Assembly: GCF_001721645.1 (NCBI RefSeq)
Contig: NZ_CP017141.1
Span: 6,138,001-6,202,000, forward strand
DNA from: Pedobacter steynii
GTDB taxonomy: Bacteria > Bacteroidota > Bacteroidia > Sphingobacteriales > Sphingobacteriaceae
Length of the DNA stretch: 64,000 nucleotides
Reading direction: 5' to 3'
The notes below the pieces were generated by a model. That model did not search any database. It saw only the letters and a list, made by a program, of their open reading frames with translations, and was not told the origin of the DNA. Shown one piece after another: positions 46,059-55,212 of the stretch (position 1 is the first letter of the stretch; each line of letters starts with the position of its first letter). The position numbers and the translations under genes are program-made.

Positions 46059-46179
46059 CTGTATTTATCAGTTTATTCCTGATTTATAAGTAATAGCGAT
46101 GAAAGGCCCTCAGGGCGTAGATGGAAATGATGAAAATTTGAAAATAAATGTAATCAACTGATTTTCAGAAAGGAATATT

Positions 46180-46773
46180 TTAATTTCTTTTAGAAAGTTC
46201 AATAATAATTAGTCCGAATGATGCATAAACGGCTAGTTTTGAACGAAGAATCTTCAGGGCATTGTTCACCTGTTTTTTTACCGTCTGATCTGAAAGCCCA
46301 AGCTTACCGGCGATTTCAGCATGAGAAAGATTGTCCTTACGGCTCATTTCAAATATAAGCTTCATTTTAGGTGGTAAATTATCTATCTCGCGTTGTACGA
46401 TAATTTTCAGCTCACGTTCATCGATATCCTGTATCGTTTCCAGGCTGATTTCTGAGGCATATTTTGCTAAAGAAGCGATGTGGTCATTTTTGAGCTTGTT
46501 ACGTTGGATAAATTTCAATACGCGGTTTCTGGCACCAACATACAGGTATCCGGCAATGTTGTTATCTTCCTGAATAAGTTCCGGTTTATCCCAAAGGGCC
46601 ACAAATAAATCCTGTACCAGGTCTTTAGATGGTTCTTCGTCCCTTAACATCTGATTTACCTTATAAAACATCAGCACTGCATACCTATTGTAGATCTCTG
46701 CAAAAGCCTGATGATTCCGGTCTTTTACAAGACGAACCAATTCAGAATCCGTAAATTCAGAATACATTTTCAT
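46180..46773 (-). CDS. ECF RNA polymerase sigma factor
   Basis: 197 aa. Sigma region 2 (about 22-90) contains YNRYAVLMFYKVNQML and DEEPSKDLVQDLFVALWDKP. Region 4 (about 130-185) reads LPPKMKLIFEMSRKDNLSHAEIAGKLGLSDQTVKKQVNNALKILR, broken here only for description. It is of the FecI/SusC-associated kind, released by the FecR protein at 44877 and expected to switch on the susCD-ABC-MutS-M16 operon. Confidence 0.94.
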   Translation of the reverse strand: MKMYSEFTDSELVRLVKDRNHQAFAEIYNRYAVLMFYKVNQMLRDEEPSKDLVQDLFVALWDKPELIQEDNNIAGYLYVGARNRVLKFIQRNKLKNDHIASLAKYASEISLETIQDIDERELKIIVQREIDNLPPKMKLIFEMSRKDNLSHAEIAGKLGLSDQTVKKQVNNALKILRSKLAVYASFGLIIIELSKRN

Positions 46774-46943
46774 TATAACCGCTATCCAATGCCCCCCAGC
46801 AATTTAAAGAAATAAGACAAGATTTGATCATTAAGAGGCGGATTGTGATCTGTCAGATCACAATAGTATCATCACCCCTTAACAAACGTACATAAATATT
46901 TTTTACAATCACAGCTCAATTTACTGCTGCGATTGTAGCTAAT

Positions 46944-48080
46944 TTAAATAATCCTTTTTACTCCCGGAATCAATAAAACAAGGGCAGCAAGTATAAAGCT
47001 ACAAAATATGGCTAATGGAGCGACCAGCAGCAGCTTGATCGCCGGATCTACCGACCAGTTTCTTACTGCAAGGGTCAACGCAACAATTGCCAGCGGGTGA
47101 AAAATATAAACGGCAAAAGAGCAACGTGATAACCTGCCGAGCAGTGGCGATGAGGCATTCCATGACCGTTTTGCCCGACAAAGCAATGCAGTCAGGATAG
47201 ACAGTCCTATCCATTGTTCCCAAAGGGCATATAATAACGACTGCCAATGAAAGCCGCCGGAGTACCATGCAACCGGCATATTCAATTTGACCTGGATAAT
47301 GAAAAATACCGGAAAGAACAATAAACACCACCATGCAGACCAGGTAAGGCGCTTCCCAGTACGTTGAGACAGGTTGTCAAACCATTGATTTCGATAGGCC
47401 AGCACCCCGATTATAAACAATGCAATGTACTGCGGAAAATGTCCCAATTGAAATCCCAGTGGCTTAAGCACCCATCCAACCGAGAATAATATCCTGGTCA
47501 AAAAGCTGATTACACCTAAAGAAACAGCGAACAGCAGAATGGTACCGGCTCCAGGCATAGGCAGTGGTTTTTTGAAAGTAATTTTGATGAGGCTTCGTCC
47601 CAACAAATAAATCAGGGTAAAAACCAATAACGCAGCCACGAACCACATTACACCGAAATCTATCCAGCTGTCAAACCCAGACAAGTATTGCAGGTAGGTG
47701 ATGTGATATCCTTTGGCAAAATAATAAACCAGATAACTGAGAAAGGGTGAAAATACAAAAGAATAAAATAGCAAAGGGATACCCAGCCTCAGCAAACGGT
47801 CAGCAATAAACCGGCTGGCTCCTTTCCTATCGTAAGAAGGGCCCATAAAGTAGGCTGACAGCAGAAAGAACAGCCCCATAAAGAATGATTGGTTGATACT
47901 AACAAACATCGTCATGGGAACAGCGGCAGCAATATGAGCTGTTTTTTCCGTATAATACCAGCCATCGGAAAAACAATAGGCTATGAATGTGTGATGGAGC
48001 ACCACAAGTATCGTTAACAGTACTTTAATATTATCGATGTAAAATAGCTTGTTTGACTGATCGGCTGTTGTTGTTGACAT
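46944..48080 (-). CDS. Acyltransferase-3 family membrane protein
   Basis: 378 aa with about ten hydrophobic segments. YIDNIKVLLTILVVLHHTF starts the family, with LLSAYFMGPSYDRKGASRFIADRLLRLGIPLLFY and SRCSFAVYIFHPL. These enzymes acetylate or succinylate sugars and glycans on the cell surface (OafA, OpgC-like). The His in VVLHHTF is the essential residue in studied members. It stands alone, on the same strand as the neighbours. Confidence 0.87.
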   Translation of the reverse strand: MSTTTADQSNKLFYIDNIKVLLTILVVLHHTFIAYCFSDGWYYTEKTAHIAAAVPMTMFVSINQSFFMGLFFLLSAYFMGPSYDRKGASRFIADRLLRLGIPLLFYSFVFSPFLSYLVYYFAKGYHITYLQYLSGFDSWIDFGVMWFVAALLVFTLIYLLGRSLIKITFKKPLPMPGAGTILLFAVSLGVISFLTRILFSVGWVLKPLGFQLGHFPQYIALFIIGVLAYRNQWFDNLSQRTGKRLTWSAWWCLLFFPVFFIIQVKLNMPVAWYSGGFHWQSLLYALWEQWIGLSILTALLCRAKRSWNASSPLLGRLSRCSFAVYIFHPLAIVALTLAVRNWSVDPAIKLLLVAPLAIFCSFILAALVLLIPGVKRII

Positions 48081-48344
48081 GTTTGATTTCTATTTAAGAT
48101 GGAGAGGTTAACCTTGGTACTGATCACAAACCAACAACAACAACAAACAGCCTCCAAAGCACTTGTTAATGTAAATTTCCATAGTTTAAGCTATTCTCTC
48201 TGTCTATCAAAAATATCGTTTTTTATCTAAGCTTATTCTTAATTTTCATTTAAAGCACTTCGTTTCTTTTCTTCTTCCGCTCCAGCGCTTTTTTTGGCAT
48301 TTCTTATTGTACCACCAAGGTTATGGCCATTAATTAGTTTATAA

Positions 48345-49277
48345 TCAAAATATGATGGAGATGGTTGAAAATAGCTTCCAAAGCGGCTTTCTTTTGAAAA
48401 GATGCCGGCTTTCCTGCAGGTATTCATCCATGATCCGTGGTTTTCTTAAAATTAAATCTGTAATCGTATCTCTAGCCGGTTCAGGAACCTTAATTGCCAA
48501 CTCGTCAAGCTCAACAATATGGGTAGCTAACCATTTCGGCAATTTGGCTTTGTTGGTTAGTTGACTAAACAATTCTTCTGGCGTAATGTCCACATATTCT
48601 ATTTTACTGCCGGTTATATGGGATAGTTTTGCTGCCATTTCTATGTTCGTAATGGCCTGAGGTCCGGCAAGGATAACTGAACGTTGCTTTAATTCTTCCC
48701 TTGCCAATAAATAATTCACCGCCACTGTTGCAACATCACGACAATCAATATAATTTCGCTGAGCATTGCCTAAAGCCCCGTAAATTTTACCAAAATATCG
48801 GATGGTAAATGTATTCCGTTCCCAATTTTGCATAAACGAATGGGGTCTTAAGCAACAAAATTCATCGAAATTGCGCAGCAGGTAGTCATCGATTTCACCA
48901 TGCCACTGGCTGACTTCCACTTTTGCCGGTGAATGAATTACCGGCGCAGATAACTTAACAATTCGTTTTATACCGCTTTGTCTGGCGGCATCAATGATGT
49001 TAATTTCATGCTCAATCTGGTTTGGGGATGTTGCAGTCAGAAGAAACAATGCATCCGCTCCAATGCAAGCCTCTTTGAGTTGGCTGCCTGAGTTTAAATC
49101 GGCACTTACATAAGTTATGTTGGATGGGTAGCTGCCTATCGGCACAGGATAAGGGCGTTCGGGATGTCTAAGCACCCCTCTCACCATACAATCACAGGTA
49201 TTTAGCTGGCGCATCACCTCTTTCCCAACCGTACCTGTACATCCAAAAACAACTATGGTGGGTTTAAATTTTTTCAT
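48345..49277 (-). CDS. NmrA-like NAD(P)-binding protein
   Basis: 310 aa. The cofactor loop GCTGTVGKEV follows the first strand (TIVVFG), then VSADLNSGSQLKEAC, DALFLLTATSP and RIVKLSAPVIHSP, the pattern of the NmrA/azoreductase-like atypical SDR group. The YxxxK of classical SDRs is not apparent, as is usual in this group. It overlaps by 14 bp the end of the membrane protein gene upstream (49264-49671), so both are translated together. A redox-sensor or reductase role is possible. Confidence 0.87.
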   Translation of the reverse strand: MKKFKPTIVVFGCTGTVGKEVMRQLNTCDCMVRGVLRHPERPYPVPIGSYPSNITYVSADLNSGSQLKEACIGADALFLLTATSPNQIEHEINIIDAARQSGIKRIVKLSAPVIHSPAKVEVSQWHGEIDDYLLRNFDEFCCLRPHSFMQNWERNTFTIRYFGKIYGALGNAQRNYIDCRDVATVAVNYLLAREELKQRSVILAGPQAITNIEMAAKLSHITGSKIEYVDITPEELFSQLTNKAKLPKWLATHIVELDELAIKVPEPARDTITDLILRKPRIMDEYLQESRHLFKRKPLWKLFSTISIIF

Positions 49278-49671
49278 CTTTATAATTTTTTACATGTTGC
49301 CGGATTGTCAATATTGCTGCGCCCAGGAAGGCTGAGAATATGATATTAAAGCGTTCTGATGGTACATTGAGTATTGATGTGCAGGTCATCCCCAGACTAA
49401 TCATCAATAGGATGATCAGCAGCGATCTTGTTAGCTTGTTTTGCATTAAGATCTTCCTCGACTCGAATTGCCAGAGTATGATAAAGCTAAATATTGTTGA
49501 CAATAAGGAAGATAAACCTATAGTTGTATAACTTGCCATCATCAACTCCCTTTTTTGAAGAAGAAAGCCTGATATAAATGACATTGAGGCAGGAAATACA
49601 TAAGCCGGCACAGCTGCAAAGACCAGGGAACGCAAATTGAAAGCTGAGGAAGGATAATTTCTCTTTTTCAT
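49264..49671 (-). CDS. Unknown four-helix membrane protein
   Basis: 135 aa. Four hydrophobic segments (about 15-32, 44-66, 82-100 and 108-122, e.g. IGLSSLLSTIFSFIILW and LLIILLMISLGMTC). The ends are basic. No family recognised. It overlaps the NmrA-like gene by 14 bp and lies 6 bp after the beta-barrel gene stop, so the three form an operon. Confidence 0.6.
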   Translation of the reverse strand: MKKRNYPSSAFNLRSLVFAAVPAYVFPASMSFISGFLLQKRELMMASYTTIGLSSLLSTIFSFIILWQFESRKILMQNKLTRSLLIILLMISLGMTCTSILNVPSERFNIIFSAFLGAAILTIRQHVKNYKDEKI

Positions 49672-49677
49672 CGTAGA

Positions 49678-50613
49678 TTAATGTTTATTTGTTCTCCTGC
49701 CAACACGATAGCTCAGTGCAGCTTTTCCGTAAGCCATGTTCGAAATTGAGAAGTCATTCACTGTTTTTTGCCTGGTATCGAAGAGTTCGTAACGATTTAA
49801 AAGTCCCATTCCGCCCTGTACCTGAAGCCAGATTCCTCCTACCAGACGTTGATGTAACTGGAGGCCACCATGAATAGTAGAGAACTGCGCGTAATCAACC
49901 TCCTGACCTTTGTAGCCAGGATAGTTTTTCAGGTTAAACCGCGTCCAGTCTATGGAACCAGCCAAACCTATCTGGGTATTGGGGTTTACACTATAGAGCA
50001 CATTTAACCTTGGCCAATAAAACTGGGCTAACCACTTATTGTTTGTACTCCGATAATCAATGGATATTCCCGGAGTAATCAGGGTCTCTCCGAAGGAATA
50101 CATGGCATGAACACCCAATCCGATTTCCAGATTCGATTCTGCACCAAATTTTTTCGATACCCCAAGTATTCCGTCCAGGATCAGGTCATCAAATGAAACG
50201 GACTTTTTCAAATCCGCAGCAAGAGCAGGCATTGCAATTCCCAAAATCGACCATTTACCTGAAATCGGGCGCCGGATAATAATTACCGATTTTATTTCGT
50301 GGATTCGTTCCATAAGATTTGGATCCGCTATGGTATTGTTCTCATATTTAAAATCCATCAAGCGATAATTCAGGTTACTAAAAATGCTCGTCCTGCCAAT
50401 TTTAAAAGGAGGAACAGGTAACCATGCGTCGTAAGTATTCAGCTGAAACTTATGCTCGGACAGCGAACTTTCTGAGGGCAGATCCTTAAAACTGGCTTTA
50501 TTATGAATAGTGGCGGCAATACCACCAACATCCTGAATAATCTGGCCATGACCCTTATTCGAAAAGAGGACTAGAAAAAAAACCAGCAGACAAAGACGGG
50601 ACCATTTGGTCAT
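49678..50613 (-). CDS. Outer-membrane beta-barrel protein (DUF6268-like)
   Basis: About 311 aa from the ATG at 50613, which starts a signal peptide (MTKWSRLCLLVFFLVLFSNKGHGQ). Alternating strands such as WLAQFYWPRLNVLYSV, AGSIDWTRFNL, LEIGLGVHAMYSFGETLI and KAALSYRVGRRTN are typical for an outer-membrane barrel of the type named DUF6268. No known substrate. First gene of a three-gene operon with the membrane protein and the NmrA-like gene; an AraC gene lies upstream on the same strand. Confidence 0.65.
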   Translation of the reverse strand: MTKWSRLCLLVFFLVLFSNKGHGQIIQDVGGIAATIHNKASFKDLPSESSLSEHKFQLNTYDAWLPVPPFKIGRTSIFSNLNYRLMDFKYENNTIADPNLMERIHEIKSVIIIRRPISGKWSILGIAMPALAADLKKSVSFDDLILDGILGVSKKFGAESNLEIGLGVHAMYSFGETLITPGISIDYRSTNNKWLAQFYWPRLNVLYSVNPNTQIGLAGSIDWTRFNLKNYPGYKGQEVDYAQFSTIHGGLQLHQRLVGGIWLQVQGGMGLLNRYELFDTRQKTVNDFSISNMAYGKAALSYRVGRRTNKH

Positions 50614-50757
50614 CCCTTTATATCTACAATGTGAGGCAATTTGGAGGTTATTACTGATATTACAGCTTCTAACCAGGATTAATGTTTTCATTTTCTTTGA
50701 ATTTAATAACACAAAGATGGACTGAAAACAAAGATTGCTTTAAAACGAAACCACGCT

Positions 50758-51654
50758 TTATCCGGACAAATCCTGCATAAAAGCAATTCGATATTCAGAG
50801 GGGGTTAGGCCGGTTATCTTTTTAAAAAGGCGGCCAAAATAACTTGGGTCTCCATAATTAAGCTCAAAAGCAATTTCTGAAATGCTTTTGGTCAGGTCCT
50901 GTAAGAGCAACTGGCTTTGCAGGATGCATACTTTACTGATCCATTCCTTGGGACTTTCCCCAATTGTTTCCTTGATACAGCGATGGAGATAATTTTCGGA
51001 AACAGAGAGCTCATCAGCATAAAATAAGATCGACTTATGTTTAAGATAGTGTTTGTAAACCAGTTCTTTAAAATTGAAAGTAATTTCGGCGCTTCGGTTT
51101 ATACCTTTATTCAGTTCTTTACTGGAAGTAAAGATTTTCTGTAACCCTGCCTGCAAAAGAGAATAACAGATACCAAGGTTTGGACTTGGATCATAAATCT
51201 CGACGCTCAACAGTTCAAACAACGAGGTTAGCCATACGCTGTTCTCCTCTGATAAATGAATAACGGTATTGGCAGAAAAGAGTTTAATGAGTTCCTGTTT
51301 TGATAACAATTGGTTGAGTGTCTGGTCTTCAAATAAAATCATGTGCCCGGCTGCATCAGGGCTCACCTCCTTTAATGAGGTAACATTCCCTTGTCTGACA
51401 AATAAGATTTCATTCTCTTTTATTGATATCAAATTAGCATCTACCTGCTGTTTCGCATTTCCTTTGGTAATATGAACAATGAAATTGTATTCTGGTCTAT
51501 GTAATGGAGTGGGTACTTTAATGAAACCAGATGTTTTTTCTATGCTATGTATCTGAACAGGTGTTTTTAAAGTTGCAAAATCCGTTGACATTTCAGACAT
51601 ATACTGTCCTCTGAAATCTGTTGGAGTTATTCTCTTTATTTTAGTTTTGGTCAC
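50758..51654 (-). CDS. AraC-family transcriptional regulator
   Basis: 298 aa with GTG start. The N-terminal cupin-like part (about 20-160) carries NFIVHITKGNAKQQ and ISIKENEILFVRQGN. The HTH_18 part (about 195-295) has SILFYADELSVSENYLHRCIKETIGESPKEW and ELNYGDPSYFGRLFKKITGLTPSEYR. It lies 44 bp beyond (on the same strand as) the start of the barrel/NmrA operon, which it probably controls. Confidence 0.9.
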   Translation of the reverse strand: MTKTKIKRITPTDFRGQYMSEMSTDFATLKTPVQIHSIEKTSGFIKVPTPLHRPEYNFIVHITKGNAKQQVDANLISIKENEILFVRQGNVTSLKEVSPDAAGHMILFEDQTLNQLLSKQELIKLFSANTVIHLSEENSVWLTSLFELLSVEIYDPSPNLGICYSLLQAGLQKIFTSSKELNKGINRSAEITFNFKELVYKHYLKHKSILFYADELSVSENYLHRCIKETIGESPKEWISKVCILQSQLLLQDLTKSISEIAFELNYGDPSYFGRLFKKITGLTPSEYRIAFMQDLSG

Positions 51655-51667
51655 GGCTTAAAATTAA

Positions 51668-51853
51668 TTACCCTCTTCTACTAATTTCATCAGTTATCAA
51701 TGATTTAGAAATATACATCGATTTTATCCTGTTCCTAAGTAATGTGTACTGAGGGGTACCCTCAGAAAATTTGGGTTGCATTTTCTCACATTTGCTGATA
51801 ATTGAAGTCACCGCTTTTAGCGCGTCTAACAATTCGTCTTTCGTATATTCCAT
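51668..51853 (-). CDS. Small conserved unknown protein
   Basis: 61 aa: MEYTKDELLDALKAVTSIISKCEKMQPKFSEGTPQYTLL, read in two parts, then RNRIKSMYISKSL. This small helical pattern (YTKEELLEAL, ISKCEKAQ, GTPQYTLLRNR) occurs as a stand-alone protein in Bacteroidota and Bacillota with no known role. It lies 13 bp before the AraC start, so the two are probably one transcript. Confidence 0.6.
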   Translation of the reverse strand: MEYTKDELLDALKAVTSIISKCEKMQPKFSEGTPQYTLLRNRIKSMYISKSLITDEISRRG

Positions 51854-52097
51854 ATCATTTTCCTATTTAGATTATATCGCAGCTTTGACTCAATTAAGTT
51901 TAGCGTCAAAATTCTACAAAAAGATCCACAAACATAGACTTTCGAGGAGCATAAAAGTATTGAAGCTTACAGGCCAGGCTTATAGTTGTTAAATACAACC
52001 ATAAGTAGCGTAATTACCACTAAGAGTTGTTATTTTTCTGCCGATTCAACAAATGAATCTAAATATCTTTGTAGTATCAATCAAAGAGATAGCACCT

Positions 52098-53117
52098 ATG
52101 TTAAGTACAAAGATGATCGGAAATAAAATTATCAAAGCAAGAAAGGAAAAAAATCTTTCTCAGGCCCAGCTTGCTGAACGTTTATTCATTAGTTCTCAGG
52201 CAGTCGGAAAGTGGGAACGCGGAGAATCAATGCCGGATATCACTACTTTTAGCCGTATCGCAGAAATTCTAGGTGTTGATCTCAACTATTTTTCAGATAA
52301 TTTCCAATCTGAGGTCAGGGAGGCCTCCGCTGCTGAAACATTGGTTAAACCATCAGATGAGTTGCCGTCACTAAAACGGGAGAAAAAGTTCAACTGGGAT
52401 ATGTCGAGAGGCAATTGGGTAGATGCTAATTTTTCCGGGTTGAAAAACCTACATGAAAAATTGAGTTCTTCCAACATGCAACGCTGCATATTTATAGGTT
52501 CAGATCTATCCGGACTTCTTTTAAAAAGCAATAATCTCGATAGCTGTGACTTCTCGAATTCCGATATCAGCGGCAGCCATATCCAAACTTCCCAGTTAGA
52601 CAACAATTTATTCAAGAACAGTTTCCTGAAAACAGCTAAATTTTCAAAAAGCCATATCAAATTCTGCGACTTCTCCGGTTCTGATATCAGCAACAGCCAC
52701 ATTCAGAGTTCGCACTTTGAGAACAATCTATTTAAGTACAGCTCCATGAAAGAAGTCAACATTTTAAGAAGCCATTTCAAAGGTTGTGATTTTTCTGATG
52801 CTGATTTTACCGGAATGGAGTTTAAATCCGGAGGCTTTGTGCATAGTAAAATTGTAAATGCGGTATGGAATCACAGCTCTTTTATTGGAGTTCAGATTGA
52901 GGATATTGTTTTCGACAGCAATTTGGAGGACTGTTATTTTGAAAACTGCTCTTTTAACTGGGTGAAATTCCAGAGCGTAACCCTGATTAACACGTTCTTT
53001 AAAGACAACAGGTTTAAACGGATCCAGTTTGTTGATTGTCAGGCAGACCAAATCACCTACGAATTCCTGAAAAGTGGAAAAGCAGATTTAACGGGGATCA
53101 GAGTGCTGACCCCATAG
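52098..53117 (+). CDS. XRE regulator fused to a pentapeptide-repeat domain
   Basis: About 339 aa from the ATG at 52098. HTH_3 (about 5-62): IGNKIIKARKEKNLSQAQLAERL and SQAVGKWERGESMPD. After a linker, a right-handed beta-helix of pentapeptide repeats (about 110-325) with ANFSG, CDFSN, SDISG, CDFSD and ADFTG. Within it, two 40-residue units, each starting CDFS, are tandem copies (120 bp apart at 52545, 52665 and the beginning of a third at 52785). Pentapeptide helices can mimic DNA and bind gyrase; a fusion with an HTH suggests a regulator with a ligand- or protein-binding sensor. The role is unknown. Confidence 0.8.
   Translation: MLSTKMIGNKIIKARKEKNLSQAQLAERLFISSQAVGKWERGESMPDITTFSRIAEILGVDLNYFSDNFQSEVREASAAETLVKPSDELPSLKREKKFNWDMSRGNWVDANFSGLKNLHEKLSSSNMQRCIFIGSDLSGLLLKSNNLDSCDFSNSDISGSHIQTSQLDNNLFKNSFLKTAKFSKSHIKFCDFSGSDISNSHIQSSHFENNLFKYSSMKEVNILRSHFKGCDFSDADFTGMEFKSGGFVHSKIVNAVWNHSSFIGVQIEDIVFDSNLEDCYFENCSFNWVKFQSVTLINTFFKDNRFKRIQFVDCQADQITYEFLKSGKADLTGIRVLTP
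52545..52790 (+). repeat. 120-bp tandem repeat in the pentapeptide-repeat gene
   Basis: The CDFS-starting block is repeated with a period of exactly 120 bp (52545, 52665, 52785); the last copy is only partly similar. It codes for a 40-residue, eight-pentapeptide unit and points to growth of the beta-helix by duplication. Confidence 0.7.
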
Positions 53118-53147
53118 AGGAACAATCCATCTTGATGACTGTGCCAT

Positions 53148-53660
53148 TTATTCCTTGTGAAATACAGGAGTAGTGACCTTTTTAAAAACCAGTTCAGGAT
53201 TGAAATTTGGAAACAACCTATCAATTTCCTGCTTACTCATGTTCCCTGCAGAAATAAATTTCCAGGTTTTTCCTCCATCAGCACTAATCCCCATCAAAGG
53301 AGAAGTACTGGTAATATAGCCACCTGGTACATTTATAGAGGAATGTTGAGGAATTGTGCAATGCAGCTCCGTTCCGGCTTTATATATTTTGCTGACCGCT
53401 CCTAAAGAGACACTTCGGAAACTCATGCCAGCCTTCTTCATCTCTTCCAGAGATTTTTTGACAGAAGCTATCATTTTAGCTTTCCCTGCACCAATAATTA
53501 CTTTTGGATAGGTATAATTCATCAAGGTATTGAGGTCGCCTCTAAAAAAAGCATCTGCCATCATCTTTGCCTGCTGTTTAACTTTTGCAGTATCCTGTGC
53601 TTTAGAACCAGCAACTGATAATACAATTGCCAGGAAGAGGGTAAGGAAGGATGATTTCAT
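53148..53660 (-). CDS. Secreted protein of unknown function
   Basis: 170 aa with a signal peptide (about 1-21, SVAGSKA). The mature part starts with a helix (VKQQAKMMADAFFRGDLNTLMNYTYP), then VSLGAVSKIYKAGTELHCTIPQ and a final GISADGGKTWKFISAGNM, a fold like NTF2/lumazine-binding secreted proteins of Bacteroidota. Convergent with the XRE-pentapeptide gene with a gap of 30 bp. Confidence 0.6.
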   Translation of the reverse strand: MKSSFLTLFLAIVLSVAGSKAQDTAKVKQQAKMMADAFFRGDLNTLMNYTYPKVIIGAGKAKMIASVKKSLEEMKKAGMSFRSVSLGAVSKIYKAGTELHCTIPQHSSINVPGGYITSTSPLMGISADGGKTWKFISAGNMSKQEIDRLFPNFNPELVFKKVTTPVFHKE

Positions 53661-53871
53661 GTGTTATTGTTTTCTGCAAGCTATAAAACCTGAATGATTT
53701 TCCTGCAATAAATTAAAAATCTGCGAAATAAATAAGTTTTATGTAAGAAATCCGGACTTGTCTTTACTAAATGATAAAACAGCTTAAACAATGAAAAGGG
53801 CAATATTAAACTCGGAATCGTTATCATCAGAAATTGATACATTTATCGGCAAGGCATAAAATCAGAAAATT

Positions 53872-54387
53872 TTGCAGAATAATAAACACGAACAGCAGGA
53901 TTTCTTTACCGGACTCATCAAGGCAAATCATGCCAGTATCTACAGGATTTGCCGTGCTTATCTATATGATGCTTCTTATGCCGACGACCTTTATCAGGAG
54001 ATTCTTTATCAGATATGGAAAAGCATTAAAAGTTTTAAGGGTGATTCTAAGGTAAGCACCTGGATTTATCGGATAGCCGTAAATACAGCGATTGGATTCA
54101 ACCTGAAAAACAAACGACATCAGCATGAATCTATCGCTGAATCTCTGCAAATGCCTTATATAGAATCCTTACCAGAAAAACAGGAACAGGAAGTACAGCT
54201 AAACAAACTTCGTTACTGTATTAGCCAACTGGTTGCTCAGGACCGCCTGATCATTTCTTTATTGCTGGAACAGAAGAGTTACAAGGAAATTGCCGAAATC
54301 ACCGGAGCGACCATGTCCAATACCGGAGTGCGGATTAACCGGATAAAAGAACGTTTACTTTATTTAATGCAAAATACCCGACCATGA
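53872..54387 (+). CDS. ECF sigma factor with TTG start
   Basis: 171 aa. Region 2 reads YADDLYQEILYQIWKSIKSFKGDSKVSTWIYRIAVNTAI, region 4 QLVAQDRLIISLLLEQKSYKEIAEITGATMSNTGVRINRIKERL. Both parts are complete. No ATG exists between the upstream stop (TAA 53857-53859) and the core of region 2, so TTG at 53872 (or a still rarer ATT) must be used. The stop overlaps the next start by 4 bp (ATGA), showing coupling to the membrane protein that follows, which may be its anti-sigma factor. Confidence 0.88.
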   Translation: MQNNKHEQQDFFTGLIKANHASIYRICRAYLYDASYADDLYQEILYQIWKSIKSFKGDSKVSTWIYRIAVNTAIGFNLKNKRHQHESIAESLQMPYIESLPEKQEQEVQLNKLRYCISQLVAQDRLIISLLLEQKSYKEIAEITGATMSNTGVRINRIKERLLYLMQNTRP

Positions 54388-54983
54388 ATAGTTTTGAAGA
54401 AATGCAGAATAGTTGGCTCTCACAGCCCCTGGATAAAGAATTCACGCCTTCGGCTGTCCTTTCGATACAAAGTAAATGGCATAATCATCAGCGTAAATTC
54501 TTGATTTCAAGTTTGTGCATGAGCATTGGCTTTTTAGCTACATTTATTGTTACAGGATGGATTTATTTCGAATTCCGCCAGGAGTACCGATGGCCTTTCG
54601 AAATAAGCATCGCAGCGATTTACGTCATTTTGATTACATTTCTTATTGTCACCTGGCGAAGCTATGGTTTTAAAAAAGAAAGAATGGAAGTCTCGAGTGT
54701 GGATTATATCACTTACCAGCTAAAAAAACTACAATGGCAGCGAAAAACACTTACTAAATATGTTTGGATTTACATGATTTTGCTTTGGTTGGCCTTAAGC
54801 TTGTATATCATTGAAATCACTAAACGAGGTACTTTGCTATTTACATTAACCGCCTTAGGAGTTACTACAGCCTATATTGCCGGCATCATGCTTTGGAGTA
54901 AATTTTACAAACAGAAAAAGCAAATTCAGACAATTGACGATATATCTGATGACTTGAAGGAAGTACTGAAGGAAATAGAATAA
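54384..54983 (+). CDS. Membrane protein coupled to the ECF sigma factor
   Basis: 199 aa. Four hydrophobic segments (LISSLCMSIGFLATFIVTG, ISIAAIYVILITFLIV, YVWIYMILLWLALSLYII, LFTLTALGVTTAYIAGIML) between a soluble N-terminus (about 1-35, MNSFEEMQNSWLSQ) and a charged C-terminus. The 4-bp overlap with the sigma gene and the soluble N-terminal part suggest an anti-sigma role. No zinc-binding anti-sigma motif (HxxxCxxC) is seen, so this is inference. Confidence 0.65.
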   Translation: MNSFEEMQNSWLSQPLDKEFTPSAVLSIQSKWHNHQRKFLISSLCMSIGFLATFIVTGWIYFEFRQEYRWPFEISIAAIYVILITFLIVTWRSYGFKKERMEVSSVDYITYQLKKLQWQRKTLTKYVWIYMILLWLALSLYIIEITKRGTLLFTLTALGVTTAYIAGIMLWSKFYKQKKQIQTIDDISDDLKEVLKEIE

Positions 54984-55212
54984 CCAGAAAAACCTGTGGA
55001 AATAAAAGGACTCGAACCTTACTACATAGTTATTCCCCGATAAATCGGTTTCAGTATAAAGCATTGTATTGATGTCATGTTCATGGTGCAACCATATACT
55101 ATTTTTTGCAAAACCGGTAATTTACATTTATATTAATATTTTATTTTTTGCATTTCAACTATCGATAATTATAGTTGTTATAAAAAGAGATCCTCTGTTA
55201 GTTACAGGTATA

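Noticed and set aside
48239..48427. 62-aa minus-strand open frame downstream of the NmrA-like gene
   Set aside because: It overlaps the 3' end of that gene in another frame and has no protein-like features.
52286..52702. 138-aa open frame on the minus strand opposite the pentapeptide gene
   Set aside because: It is the antisense shadow of the repeat-rich gene and lacks any family-like pattern or start context.
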